From NCBI GenBank assembly GCA_016783565.1, contig JADHWI010000019.1, forward strand, positions 1-41,264: a DNA stretch of 41,264 nucleotides. The letters run 5' to 3'. The translations under genes were made by a program, and so were the position numbers. Every line of letters begins with the position of its first letter. The first letter of the stretch is position 1. The notes beneath the pieces were generated by a model. That model had not been told where the DNA came from. It saw only the letters and a program-made list of their open reading frames with translations, and searched no databases. Of this stretch, positions 17,666 through 25,151 are shown one piece after another. The stretch is from Kiritimatiellia bacterium (GTDB lineage: Bacteria > Verrucomicrobiota > Kiritimatiellia > UBA8416 > JADHWI01).

Positions 17666-18011
17666 GTAAGGCCTCAGATTTCAGGTTTCAAACAGTAGTA
17701 GCCTGTGACACCGTTTTCGTCCATGCAAAACGGTATGGAGCCATCTGTGCTGCTCGTAACATGCTACATTTCGGCACCTTAGAAACTCTCAATACAGCGC
17801 CTTACCAAAAAATAAACTTTTCGTTGATCTTTAAAGACGGTTTTCATGAGACCGGTTCGGCAGGAGCCTCACCCTCCAACCAGTTCTGTGCTAACATGTT
17901 ACACGTTTGGAGTGCGAAGCTCCTGCTGAGCTGGATTGAGGCTACAGTGCAGAATCCTCGCATAGCGTGCGGCTTGCACCCTTCCTGCGTAATTTGGTAT
18001 CATTCCTGACG
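17666..18011. other. Intergenic region, divergent rsmI / histidine kinase
   Basis: No credible gene is seen. It holds one long hairpin repeat (17860-17926) and otherwise AT-richer sequence. The open frame across it has no recognisable motif and is probably spurious. Confidence 0.55.
17860..17926. repeat. Long imperfect hairpin repeat
   Basis: GCAGGAGC (17860-17867) pairs with GCTCCTGC (17919-17926), and inside it CTCCAA (17874-17879) pairs with TTGGAG (17907-17912). The loop contains the 10-base palindrome TAACATGTTA (17892-17901). It looks like two inverted copies of a dispersed intergenic unit. Confidence 0.65.
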
Positions 18012-19802
18012 ATGAGCTCACGTGGAACAGGAAAGAGTAGTGCACGACTGTCGCCGTTGCAGAAAGAACGCAAGGCCGTAGCCGATTTAACGATCGCCAT
18101 GACCATTGGTGTTCTTCTGGCCTTTATGAACCTGACGTTGAACTTCAGTGGTTCGCTGCATGATTTCTTCTCCGATTACATTACTGCGGAGGTCATGTCA
18201 TGGATCGTTAACGTGTTGTTCTTTTGGTTGGTACTTTTGTTGTGGTTGGCATTTCGACGGTGGCGTCAGGAGTCACATCAGAGAGCAGAGCTGGAGAATG
18301 TCATTTCCAGTATCAGCCCGGATGCCCTCATTGTGGTGTCGCCGGACCGTACCATTGATTATTGCAATGCCTCTGTTACGCGTATTTTTGGTTATGCTCC
18401 GGAGGATGTCCTGGGACAGACGACAGATTTGCTCTATTATGATCGTCGACAGGACAAGTCGCATCGGGGAGAGATCAGGGATGCGCTGGAATTTGACGGG
18501 TTTCATGTGGGGAGTGCGACCGGAAAGCGCGCGGATGGCAGTACCGTACCCCTGGAGATTATCACGGGAAACCTGTCTGGAAGCCATGGCGCGGTCTTGT
18601 TGCTGCGTGATATTACAGAGCGTGTGGAATCCGAACAGGAACGTGCGCATTTGGAGGCCAAGGTTCGACAGCGACAGAAGCTGGAAAGTTTGGGCATTCT
18701 TGCGGGGGGCATTGCGCATGACTTCAACAACCTGCTCATGGGGATCCTTGGGAATGCCGAGTTGGTGCTCTCCGGTGCGGAATCTGACAGTCGTGCCTAC
18801 CGTCAAATGGAGGGGATCAAGACGGCGGCGGTTCGGGCGGGAGAGCTTTGCAAGCAGCTTCTTTCTTACTCGGGACGCGGTGGATTCCTGAAACAGCCTA
18901 TCAATATGTCTCAGATTGTTTCTGAAATGTGCGACTTGCTCAGCATTTCCATTTCCAAGAATGTGACGATTGATTATCACCTCAAAGAGGACATCTCTTC
19001 GATTCATGCCGATCCGTCCCAGATGCGTCAGATTGTGATGAATTTTATTACCAATGCATCCGATGCGGCTGAGCACGAGACCTGTATCGTTTCTGTTAGA
19101 ACGGGGGTGCGTCATTGCGAAGAGAGCGATTTGAAGGGTGTTTTGCTGGATGAGGATCGCCCTCCCGGAGATTATGTGTTTCTTGAGGTGGCGGATAGTG
19201 GTTGCGGTATGGATTCGGAAACGCTTGCAAGGATTTTTGATCCGTTCTTTACCACGAAAGTTACAGGCCGTGGTTTGGGGCTTGCGGCAGTGTTGGGTAT
19301 TGTTCGCGGACACAATGGTTGCATTAAGGTCGAAAGTGCCCTGGGGCAGGGATCGGTGTTTACCGTGTTGTTCCCGAAGACGGAGGCTGAGGTGCAGCCG
19401 TTGCCCAGCATGGATACTGATGCTCAGGTTCCGTTGGGGGGACATGTCCTGTTGGTGGATGATGAGGAGATTGTACGTAGTGTGGGGCGTGAGCTTCTGG
19501 AACATCTCGGGTTCTCTGTGACGGTAGCCATAGATGGCGCTGAGGCGGTTGAATTGTATAAAGATATTGGTAGCGAACTGGACCTTGTGCTGCTGGATAT
19601 GACGATGCCGAACATGACCGGACAGGAGGCCATGCGGCATATTCTCAAGCGTCACCCCGAACAGAAAGTGGTGCTCTCCAGTGGTTATAATAAGGATGCC
19701 GCTGTGGTGGGTGATGGTGATGTGCGACCCGCAGCGTTTATTCAAAAACCTTACGAATTGAATTCTCTTCGCGAAATTCTTAGTCGTGTGATGAACAAGT
19801 AG
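18012..19802 (+). CDS. Hybrid sensor histidine kinase with PAS and C-terminal receiver
   Basis: Membrane-bound two-component kinase of 596 residues from ATG 18012. Two membrane segments (about 27-48 and 58-80) flank a very short loop. A PAS domain follows (about 95-205; SPDRTIDYCNASVTRIFGY), then a short coiled coil. The HisKA-type dimerisation helix has GGIAHDFNN, with His236 the likely phosphorylated residue. The ATPase domain has NFITNASDAAEH (N box), VADSGCGM (G1) and GRGLGLAAVLGI (G2). The receiver (about 475-596) has the acidic pair in VDDEE, Asp529 in LLDMTMPN, and Lys in IQKPY. No dedicated response regulator lies next to it, and the signal is unknown. A frame starting at 17967 would add 15 residues, but neither start has a clear ribosome site. 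Confidence 0.92.
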   Translation: MSSRGTGKSSARLSPLQKERKAVADLTIAMTIGVLLAFMNLTLNFSGSLHDFFSDYITAEVMSWIVNVLFFWLVLLLWLAFRRWRQESHQRAELENVISSISPDALIVVSPDRTIDYCNASVTRIFGYAPEDVLGQTTDLLYYDRRQDKSHRGEIRDALEFDGFHVGSATGKRADGSTVPLEIITGNLSGSHGAVLLLRDITERVESEQERAHLEAKVRQRQKLESLGILAGGIAHDFNNLLMGILGNAELVLSGAESDSRAYRQMEGIKTAAVRAGELCKQLLSYSGRGGFLKQPINMSQIVSEMCDLLSISISKNVTIDYHLKEDISSIHADPSQMRQIVMNFITNASDAAEHETCIVSVRTGVRHCEESDLKGVLLDEDRPPGDYVFLEVADSGCGMDSETLARIFDPFFTTKVTGRGLGLAAVLGIVRGHNGCIKVESALGQGSVFTVLFPKTEAEVQPLPSMDTDAQVPLGGHVLLVDDEEIVRSVGRELLEHLGFSVTVAIDGAEAVELYKDIGSELDLVLLDMTMPNMTGQEAMRHILKRHPEQKVVLSSGYNKDAAVVGDGDVRPAAFIQKPYELNSLREILSRVMNK

Positions 19803-19869
19803 ACTGAGAATATCTTGCCATTCCGCTAGAATGACACTACTGATTAGCACTTTCCCCGGAGGATTATGC

Positions 19870-20511
19870 ATGGCAGCCAGAAAATTGGACATTCAAGATT
19901 TGGGTCGACGCGATTTTGACTCGGCATTTGCGTTACAGGAACAGCTTGTACAGCAGCGACGTGATGGCGAGGTGCCCGACACATTACTGCTGGTTGAACA
20001 TGACCCTGTCTACACTCTGGGACGCAATGCGACCGAAGATAACATAGTGGCAGCTTCTGAAGATTTGGCCGAGTGGGGTATAGCAGTGGTTCGCACTACG
20101 CGTGGCGGTCAGGTGACCTATCATGGCCCTGGTCAGCTTGTGGGCTATCCTATTCTGGACTTGGGGGAGCACAGTCGTGGCCCTACATGGTACGTAACGC
20201 AGCTTGAAGAAGTGTTGCTGCGAACGTTGGCAGCCTATGATATAGAAGGTCGACGCGATGAAGTAAATCGCGGGGTGTGGATTGGAGATGATAAGGTTGC
20301 CGCATTGGGTGTACGTATCTCCCGGCATGTCACCATGCATGGATTTGCATTGAATGTTTGTGTGGACCTTGGTGATTACCGGGGGATTATCCCCTGTGGG
20401 ATCCAGGGGCGTGGTGTCACTTCGCTCAATGTTTATAAACCGGAGATTACTCTGGATGAGGTGAAAACGACGTTGCGCAGTGAATTTCGGGAGGTGTTCG
20501 GCTATGAATGA
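19870..20511 (+). CDS. lipB: Lipoyl(octanoyl) transferase
   Basis: LipB moves the octanoyl group from acyl carrier protein to the lipoyl domains of 2-oxoacid dehydrogenases and GcvH, the first step of endogenous lipoate synthesis. The 213-residue protein shows LLVEHDPVYTLGRN, the signature RTTRGGQVTYHGPGQLVGYP, and ALGVRISRHVTMHGFALNV with the catalytic Lys earlier in DDKVAALG. IPCGIQGRGVTSL holds the catalytic Cys. ATG 19870 has GGAGG seven bases upstream, better than the open frame start at 19831. Its stop overlaps the lipA start by 8 bp, so the two are coupled. Confidence 0.96.
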   Translation: MAARKLDIQDLGRRDFDSAFALQEQLVQQRRDGEVPDTLLLVEHDPVYTLGRNATEDNIVAASEDLAEWGIAVVRTTRGGQVTYHGPGQLVGYPILDLGEHSRGPTWYVTQLEEVLLRTLAAYDIEGRRDEVNRGVWIGDDKVAALGVRISRHVTMHGFALNVCVDLGDYRGIIPCGIQGRGVTSLNVYKPEITLDEVKTTLRSEFREVFGYE

Positions 20512-21385
20512 GCCGTTAACCCGACTGCCTAAGCCTGACTGGATTCGCGTGCGTGTCGGCACCGGCGGAGCATGTCGGAGTATGCGTGAGCTTGTTGCTG
20601 AGCATAAGCTGCATACGGTGTGTTCAGAGGCGCTTTGCCCCAATATCGGGAAATGTTGGGAAAAAGGGCGCGCCACGTTGATGATTCTGGGTGATCAATG
20701 TTCGCGCAACTGCCGTTTTTGCGGCGTTCAGGGTGAGGTGCATGGGGACTTTGATCCTGATGAGCCTGAGCGCGTAGCGGAAGCCGTTGGAAAAATGGGG
20801 CTGCGGGAAGTCGTGATTACCTCGGTTACGCGCGATGATTTGTCGGATGGGGGCGCGGCAATATGGGCGCAAACCATTGAGGCAATCCGGCGTCAATGCC
20901 CGGAAGTGTTGCTGGAAGTGCTGGTTCCGGATTTTGGCGGAGTCGAAGAAAACATTCGCATGGTGATGGATGCTCGACCTGCCGTGTGGGGGCATAATGT
21001 GGAGACCGTGCCCTCGTTGTATGCCACTGTTCGGCCCATGGCAGATTATGCCCGTTCATTGAATGTTCTTCGTCTGGGTGCGGAGGCGGGGCTGATTACA
21101 AAAACGAGCATTATGGTGGGACTGGGTGAAGCGGTGGAGGATGTCGCGCAAGTGATGCGTGATGCCCGCTCTGCGGGTTGTCGCATTTTCTATATTGGTC
21201 AGTATCTGCAACCCTCGCAGAAACATCTACCGGTGACGCGTTATGTTGAACCGCAGGAATTTGAAGCGTTCAAGGAGATGGGATTACAGCTCGGGTTTGA
21301 TGTGGTGGTATCCGCTCCGTTGGTGCGCAGCTCATTCCATGCAGAAGAGCAGGCGGCGTTTCTTGAGCGATTGACACAAGGCTGA
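20504..21385 (+). CDS. lipA: Lipoyl synthase (radical SAM)
   Basis: LipA inserts two sulfur atoms into the octanoyl chain made by LipB on the carrier protein. The 293-residue enzyme has both iron-sulfur cluster motifs. The auxiliary cluster reads CSEALCPNIGKCW (CX4CX5C) and the radical-SAM cluster reads CSRNCRFC (CX3CX2C). The C-terminal RSSFHAEE contains the serine that ligates the auxiliary cluster. HNVETVPSLYATVRP and KTSIMVGLGE are typical family blocks. The ATG at 20504 lies inside the end of lipB. The class IV aminotransferase start follows 2 bp after the stop, extending the cluster. Confidence 0.97.
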   Translation: MNEPLTRLPKPDWIRVRVGTGGACRSMRELVAEHKLHTVCSEALCPNIGKCWEKGRATLMILGDQCSRNCRFCGVQGEVHGDFDPDEPERVAEAVGKMGLREVVITSVTRDDLSDGGAAIWAQTIEAIRRQCPEVLLEVLVPDFGGVEENIRMVMDARPAVWGHNVETVPSLYATVRPMADYARSLNVLRLGAEAGLITKTSIMVGLGEAVEDVAQVMRDARSAGCRIFYIGQYLQPSQKHLPVTRYVEPQEFEAFKEMGLQLGFDVVVSAPLVRSSFHAEEQAAFLERLTQG

Positions 21386-21387
21386 AA

Positions 21388-22362
21388 ATGAAGACATTAA
21401 ACGATCAAGATGTATTGAACGCATTGAGCGCCAGTCGCCAGGCGTACCATGATGGCTATCTTGCAATGTATTCAAGTTGGTTAGGCGGTGTCGTGACGGA
21501 TCCTGTCTTGATGGTACATCCGATCGACGATCATCTTGTGCACCGCGGAGACGGAGTGTTTGAGACCATGAAATGTGTGAGCGGCGGCATTTACAATCTG
21601 CACGCACATTTGGATCGCTTGGATCATTCCGCATCGGTAGTGCATCTTGAGTTGCCAATGGAACGTGATAGCATGGTGCAGACGATTATCGAAACGGTTC
21701 GTATCGGGGGCAATCCGAATGCCGCCGTGCGGTTGTTTCTGTCCCGCGGGCCGGGAAGTTTTGGTGTGAACCCGTATGAAAGTGTTGGGGCACAGTTAGT
21801 CGTGGTGGCCACCACGCTGGGGTTGCCCTTCATGCAGAAGCATCCCGAAGGGGCGCATGTTAAAAGCAGCAGTATTCCCGCGAAACCATCCAGGTACGCC
21901 GGCATAAAAAACTGCAACTATCATCCCAATGTGTTGATGTCGCGTGAGGCCGTAGATCTGGGGGCAGATTTTGTGGCCAGTTATGATGAATCCGGATTTC
22001 TGGCTGAGGGGGCCACGGAGAATATCGGCATTGTAGATGCTGGAGGGTCGCTTACGTTTCCGGATCTGGACGGCATTTTGTCCGGCACGACGATGATGCG
22101 TGTCTGTGAATTGGCTCAGAAACTCGTGGCCAGTGGCGATCTGAGTGGCGTGGTTTTCCGGCATATTGGTCGGGAGGAGATCTTTGCAGCTCGGGAAGTA
22201 TTAATTGTTGGAACGACGCGCAATGTAACCGCCGTTCGGAAATACGATGACACCATGATCGGGGATGGAATTCCGGGTCCTGTGTGGAAAGCACTTTCGG
22301 ACCTGCTGGAAGAGGACATTCAGCATAATGCCGAACTTCGAACGGAGGTATTTGGATCATGA
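21388..22362 (+). CDS. Class IV (fold type IV) PLP aminotransferase
   Basis: The 324-residue enzyme belongs to the family of branched-chain aminotransferase, D-amino acid aminotransferase and aminodeoxychorismate lyase. Visible motifs are GDGVFETMKCVSGGIYNLHAHLDRL near the N-terminus, the PLP-binding Lys in GIKNCNYHPNVL, the conserved Glu in LAEGATENIGIV, and GILSGTTMMRV for phosphate binding. The extra N-terminal 30 residues or so and the sequence context do not decide between IlvE, Dat and PabC. It follows lipA by 2 bp and overlaps thiE by 4 bp, so the four are probably cotranscribed. A PabC-like role in folate synthesis would fit a cofactor operon, but this is inference. Confidence 0.85.
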   Translation: MKTLNDQDVLNALSASRQAYHDGYLAMYSSWLGGVVTDPVLMVHPIDDHLVHRGDGVFETMKCVSGGIYNLHAHLDRLDHSASVVHLELPMERDSMVQTIIETVRIGGNPNAAVRLFLSRGPGSFGVNPYESVGAQLVVVATTLGLPFMQKHPEGAHVKSSSIPAKPSRYAGIKNCNYHPNVLMSREAVDLGADFVASYDESGFLAEGATENIGIVDAGGSLTFPDLDGILSGTTMMRVCELAQKLVASGDLSGVVFRHIGREEIFAAREVLIVGTTRNVTAVRKYDDTMIGDGIPGPVWKALSDLLEEDIQHNAELRTEVFGS

Positions 22363-23030
22363 GTTCACCTTATGCATGGTTTAACAGTGCTCACGAGGAA
22401 CGGATGGCGCGTTTTTGCAATGCCGGTCTTTACCTGGTGACCAGCGAATCGCTCTCCGAGGGGCGTTCCACTTTAGACATTGTGGATGCAGCACTGGCCG
22501 CAGGTGTCCGGCTGATTCAGCTTCGCGAAAAAGGGCTTTCGATTCGTGAGTTGACGTCACTTGCTCGTGAAGTTCGTGCGCGAACAAAGGCGGCGGACGC
22601 ACTGTTGATTATCAACGATCGGTTGGATGTCGCGTTGGCCGTAGAAGCGGATGGCGTACATCTGGGGCAGGATGATCTGCCTATTGCCGATGCTCGTCGC
22701 CTTGCGCCGGAACTAATCATTGGGGCCTCGTCGCACAACGAAGCCGAAGCTGAAGCCGCCGAGGCGGCCGGCGCCAGTACCGTCAATATAGGTCCCCTGT
22801 TTCCCACGCAAACAAAGAACTGGACAGGCGAGTACCTTGGTGTGGAAGGGTTGCGACGGATTGCTCCCGTTCTGCACGTACCTTTTACCGTGATGGGCGG
22901 CATTAAGGCTGAGCATATTCCCGAGCTGCGGGCCGCTGGTGCCTGCACTATTGCCCTTGTCACTGCGGTGACTGCCGCCCCCGATCCCGCACAAGCCGCC
23001 CGCGAGCTTCTGACAGCAGTGCGCGGGTAA
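22359..23030 (+). CDS. thiE: Thiamine-phosphate synthase
   Basis: ThiE joins the pyrimidine and thiazole phosphate halves into thiamine phosphate. The 223-residue TIM-barrel protein shows the expected order: GLYLVTS, LIQLREKGLS (substrate Gln and Lys), LIINDRLDVALAVEADGVHLGQDDLP (metal-binding Asp residues), IIGASSHN, GPLFPTQTK and VMGGIKAEHIPELRAAGA. The first 20 residues or so are extra relative to many ThiE proteins. The ATG overlaps the preceding aminotransferase stop (ATGA). It is the last gene of the lipB-lipA-aminotransferase-thiE cluster; the next genes run the other way. No TPP riboswitch is apparent here, which is expected if the promoter is far upstream. Confidence 0.94.
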   Translation: MSSPYAWFNSAHEERMARFCNAGLYLVTSESLSEGRSTLDIVDAALAAGVRLIQLREKGLSIRELTSLAREVRARTKAADALLIINDRLDVALAVEADGVHLGQDDLPIADARRLAPELIIGASSHNEAEAEAAEAAGASTVNIGPLFPTQTKNWTGEYLGVEGLRRIAPVLHVPFTVMGGIKAEHIPELRAAGACTIALVTAVTAAPDPAQAARELLTAVRG

Positions 23031-23040
23031 AGGGAAATAA

Positions 23041-23067
23041 GACCTATAGGTCTTATAGGACTTATGT
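23041..23067. repeat. 9-bp unit array A (end of the four-helix gene)
   Basis: Three contiguous 9-base units read GACCTATAG, GTCTTATAG and GACTTATGT. The first bases also form the palindrome GACCTATAGGTC. The array contains the stop codon (23062-23064) of the minus-strand four-helix gene. Confidence 0.8.
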
Positions 23068-23916
23068 TTCTTCCGACTGTCTTCTTCTGCGTGCTGAGCG
23101 CACTTTGTAGAGGCGCTCGGAGAAACCGCCATCGTCGACAAACGCGGCTTCGAGTGTAGTAAGCTGCTTGTCCAGCAGGTAGTTGGCCTGATGGGTCAGG
23201 CAGAGCAGCGTGTTCGCGGCAACTTCGGGGGAGTGTTCCTCAACATGGGACTTATAGGTCTCATAGGACCTATTCTCTGCATAGGCCAACTTGCGAACGG
23301 CTTGAGTTTGCGGGTTGTTTTTGTCCCAGATAGTGAGGTTCTTGTGGCGCAGGAAGTCTTTGTAGTCCTCGAGGAGTTCTTGCAGGCTGGCCCGCGCGAC
23401 GCCCACGAGTTTGAGTTCCATCTTCTTGGAGGTCCCGGAGGCGGCGCACCCTTCGACGATGTTCTGTTTTCCGCTGCGTGCGGCCTGGACCATCTGATCG
23501 TGCGTGCGCGAGCGCAGGCTGATGAAGCGGTTGCAGAACGCGACGGTGCCCTGGTAGAGCATTTCGGTGGACTTGTATGACTCCAGTTCCTGGTAGTTGC
23601 CGTGAACCACAATGAGCTTCTCGTCTGGCGATAGCCTGGTGTGAGCTTGCATTTCATGCTCTATGGCGGAAAGCGCCCTGGTTGCTGAAGTTTGAATGCG
23701 TGTATCGGCGTCCTGTGCGAGAGCACATACGGCATTCTTGACGGTTGCATCGATCCGCATTTTTCCGGCCAGTTTCCCGATTAATTGGGCGGTCAAGCCG
23801 CGCACTTCCGGGGCCTCGTGCGCGAGCAGTTTAAGCAGCTCGCGCTCAGGGCCGGAGTGGTGCGGGCGCGGGCCCGGCTTCGGGGTCGGGTTCTGGGAAT
23901 AGGACTTATGAGTCAT
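23062..23916 (-). CDS. Four-helix-bundle suffix-domain protein (S23/IVP-like) with helical N-terminal extension
   Basis: Function unknown. The 284-residue protein has a proline-rich start, a helical stretch with HEAT-like character (about 25-92; APEVRGLTAQLIGKLAG), and then a four-helix bundle (about 105-210). That bundle resembles proteins encoded in 23S rRNA intervening sequences (SLRSRTHDQMVQAARSGKQNIVEG). The C-terminal suffix domain is at about 228-284 (ANTLLCLTHQANYLLDKQL and a basic tail). Relatives with bundle plus suffix are known from PVC and Bacteroidetes genomes, also without a function. Arrays of a 9-bp unit lie over its start codon, at the bundle/suffix junction (residues 214-224) and over its stop. 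It follows the regulator gene by 17 bp and is probably cotranscribed. Confidence 0.8.
   Translation of the reverse strand: MTHKSYSQNPTPKPGPRPHHSGPERELLKLLAHEAPEVRGLTAQLIGKLAGKMRIDATVKNAVCALAQDADTRIQTSATRALSAIEHEMQAHTRLSPDEKLIVVHGNYQELESYKSTEMLYQGTVAFCNRFISLRSRTHDQMVQAARSGKQNIVEGCAASGTSKKMELKLVGVARASLQELLEDYKDFLRHKNLTIWDKNNPQTQAVRKLAYAENRSYETYKSHVEEHSPEVAANTLLCLTHQANYLLDKQLTTLEAAFVDDGGFSERLYKVRSARRRRQSEET
23249..23275. repeat. 9-bp unit array B (inside the four-helix gene)
   Basis: Units GACTTATAG, GTCTCATAG and GACCTATTC lie in frame inside the coding sequence and encode part of ENRSYETYKSH. On the minus strand the first 14 bases (AGAATAGGTCCTAT) equal those of array C. Confidence 0.8.
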
Positions 23917-23929
23917 ATAGGACCTATTC
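23903..23929. repeat. 9-bp unit array C (start of the four-helix gene)
   Basis: Units GACTTATGA, GTCATATAG and GACCTATTC cover the start codon (23914-23916) and most of the 17-bp gap to the regulator stop. Confidence 0.8.
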
Positions 23930-23933
23930 TTTC

Positions 23934-25031
23934 CTATGGCATTCTTAACTTATGGGTTGCAAGTGTTTCGCGGATGGCGAGGACGCGTTCGTTGATGTGT
24001 TTGGTGCGGGAGGCGATCAGGAGCAGATCGCCGATGCGGCCGTTGGGGGTGAGGATGCGTCGCGAGGAGTCGGGCTCTTCGTAGTGGGTTTTTTCGTAGT
24101 GAGCATAAATGTGTGCTTTGAGTTCGGGAACTTGTTTTTTGTGAATCAGTCGCAGTTCTTCCAAACGGTATAAGAAGGATTCGGCCGAGACGCCGAAGCG
24201 GTGTTTGATGCGTAACAGTAGTTCGTATGACCAATCGGTGGGGTTGATGCCGAGTTGTTGTACGGTTGAAACTACGGTGTCTTCGGGCATCAGGAAGCGA
24301 GATGCGAAAACTTTTGTTAGACGTCGCTCCTCCAGAGGGGGTACGGCGATGTTAGGCTGGCTGGGGGAGGCCATGCGTCGGGTCAGGAAATAGATTCGTC
24401 CGAGCTCTACCAGTAGGCGAAAGATTTGTTTTTCGGGATTCATGTCTTCGCGCACAAAGAAGAACGCATTGCGGTTGGCTGGATCATAATGCACCAGGCT
24501 TTCTTCAGGTGCGATCCTGGTGAAAAGAATCCGAAACCCCTTGAGCTCGAACAGTTCAATATAGTCAAAGACGATGCTGTTGCGGATGCCCAACATTTCG
24601 CGCACCTGTTCAGCCAGGCGTGTGGCGCCTGCTTCGTCGGCGTCAAACGGAAGGGCAAATGAAATGAGTGGTGCTTTGCTGAGCCCGCAGGCGTCTTCAA
24701 GGCCCAGGTAGCACTCAATCAGGTCAACAGCTCGGCTCTGCACAGATGCGGAGATTTTGCGTCCGTCCTCGGCTACAAGAAAAGGACTATCCAGCGAGGC
24801 CTCATAGTAGGCCCGCAGGTTGATCGCGTCTTGCACAAAGAAGGCTGATTCGGGGACCTTGAAGGTGCGAGCCAAGCCGACCAGCGTGGATGCGGAGGGG
24901 GCGTGCAGGCCGCGTTCTGTGCGCCCCAGCGCGACTGGCTGCAGTCCGATGTGCCCCGCAAGCTGGTTGATTGTCAGTCCGCGCCATTTCCTGAGTTGAC
25001 GGATGTTGTTGCCAATAAATGCCAGATCCAT
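23934..25031 (-). CDS. XRE-family regulator with degenerate ImmA/IrrE-like domain
   Basis: The product is 365 residues from ATG 25031, which has AAAAGGA about nine bases upstream. Residues 5-60 form a Cro/C1-type helix-turn-helix (IRQLRKWRGLTINQLAGHIGLQPVALGRTERG). The rest follows the layout of XRE-ImmA/IrrE (DUF955) proteins, in which a HEXXH metalloprotease cleaves a partner repressor. Here the site reads VELGR at 208-212 within FRLLVELGRIYFL, so both zinc-binding His residues are missing and Glu is kept. A longer region (about 240-365) resembles the C-terminal winged part of such proteins. It is thus more likely a sensor or regulator than an active peptidase. It is the first gene of a two-gene unit with the four-helix protein. 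A start further upstream (25373) is unlikely, since it would pass through the promoter and the palindrome. Confidence 0.78.
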   Translation of the reverse strand: MDLAFIGNNIRQLRKWRGLTINQLAGHIGLQPVALGRTERGLHAPSASTLVGLARTFKVPESAFFVQDAINLRAYYEASLDSPFLVAEDGRKISASVQSRAVDLIECYLGLEDACGLSKAPLISFALPFDADEAGATRLAEQVREMLGIRNSIVFDYIELFELKGFRILFTRIAPEESLVHYDPANRNAFFFVREDMNPEKQIFRLLVELGRIYFLTRRMASPSQPNIAVPPLEERRLTKVFASRFLMPEDTVVSTVQQLGINPTDWSYELLLRIKHRFGVSAESFLYRLEELRLIHKKQVPELKAHIYAHYEKTHYEEPDSSRRILTPNGRIGDLLLIASRTKHINERVLAIRETLATHKLRMP

Positions 25032-25080
25032 GATGATTGATCCTTTTTGTTGGTTTGATAAAAAATCAAATCTATAATAG

Positions 25081-25107
25081 GTTTTATAGGTCGTATATGA
25101 CTTATTT
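25081..25107. repeat. 9-bp unit array D (upstream of the regulator)
   Basis: Units GTTTTATAG, GTCGTATAT and GACTTATTT, preceded by AATAG, have the same phase as arrays A-C but are more diverged. The array overlaps the predicted promoter. Confidence 0.65.
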
Positions 25108-25112
25108 GTCAA
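25083..25112 (-). promoter_or_regulatory. Sigma-70-type promoter of the regulator/four-helix cassette
   Basis: On the minus strand, consensus TTGACA (25112-25107) is followed after 18 bases by TATAAA (25088-25083). Transcription would start about 45-50 bases before the ATG at 25031. Array D fills the spacer and -10 region, so anything binding the array would block the promoter. Confidence 0.6.
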
Positions 25113-25123
25113 GGATAAGATTA

Positions 25124-25151
25124 AAAAAACAAATGTATACATTTGTTTTTT
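25124..25151. promoter_or_regulatory. 28-bp perfect palindrome, operator or bidirectional terminator
   Basis: This is a 28-base perfect dyad whose centre is ATGTATACAT, flanked by ACAAA/TTTGT and then A6/T6 runs. It lies 12 bp upstream of the -35 box of the cassette. As RNA it would give an AT-rich stem whose 3' side is a T-run on either strand; as DNA it could bind a dimeric regulator. Confidence 0.6.

Noticed and set aside
17644..18009. 121-aa open frame before the histidine kinase
   Set aside because: It spans the long hairpin repeat, has no ribosome site and its translation shows no motif.
18273..19892. Long open frame (539 aa) antisense to the hybrid kinase gene
   Set aside because: The opposite frame has full kinase and receiver motifs. 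This translation has no domain and only mirrors the codon bias of the real gene.
22359..23030. TPP riboswitch for thiE
   Set aside because: thiE starts inside the preceding gene, leaving no leader, and I saw no THI-box-like sequence upstream of the cluster.
23041..25107. 9-bp arrays as a CRISPR or simple microsatellite
   Set aside because: There are no spacers, so not CRISPR. Units differ from each other and each array has about three units at gene landmarks, unlike a slippage microsatellite.
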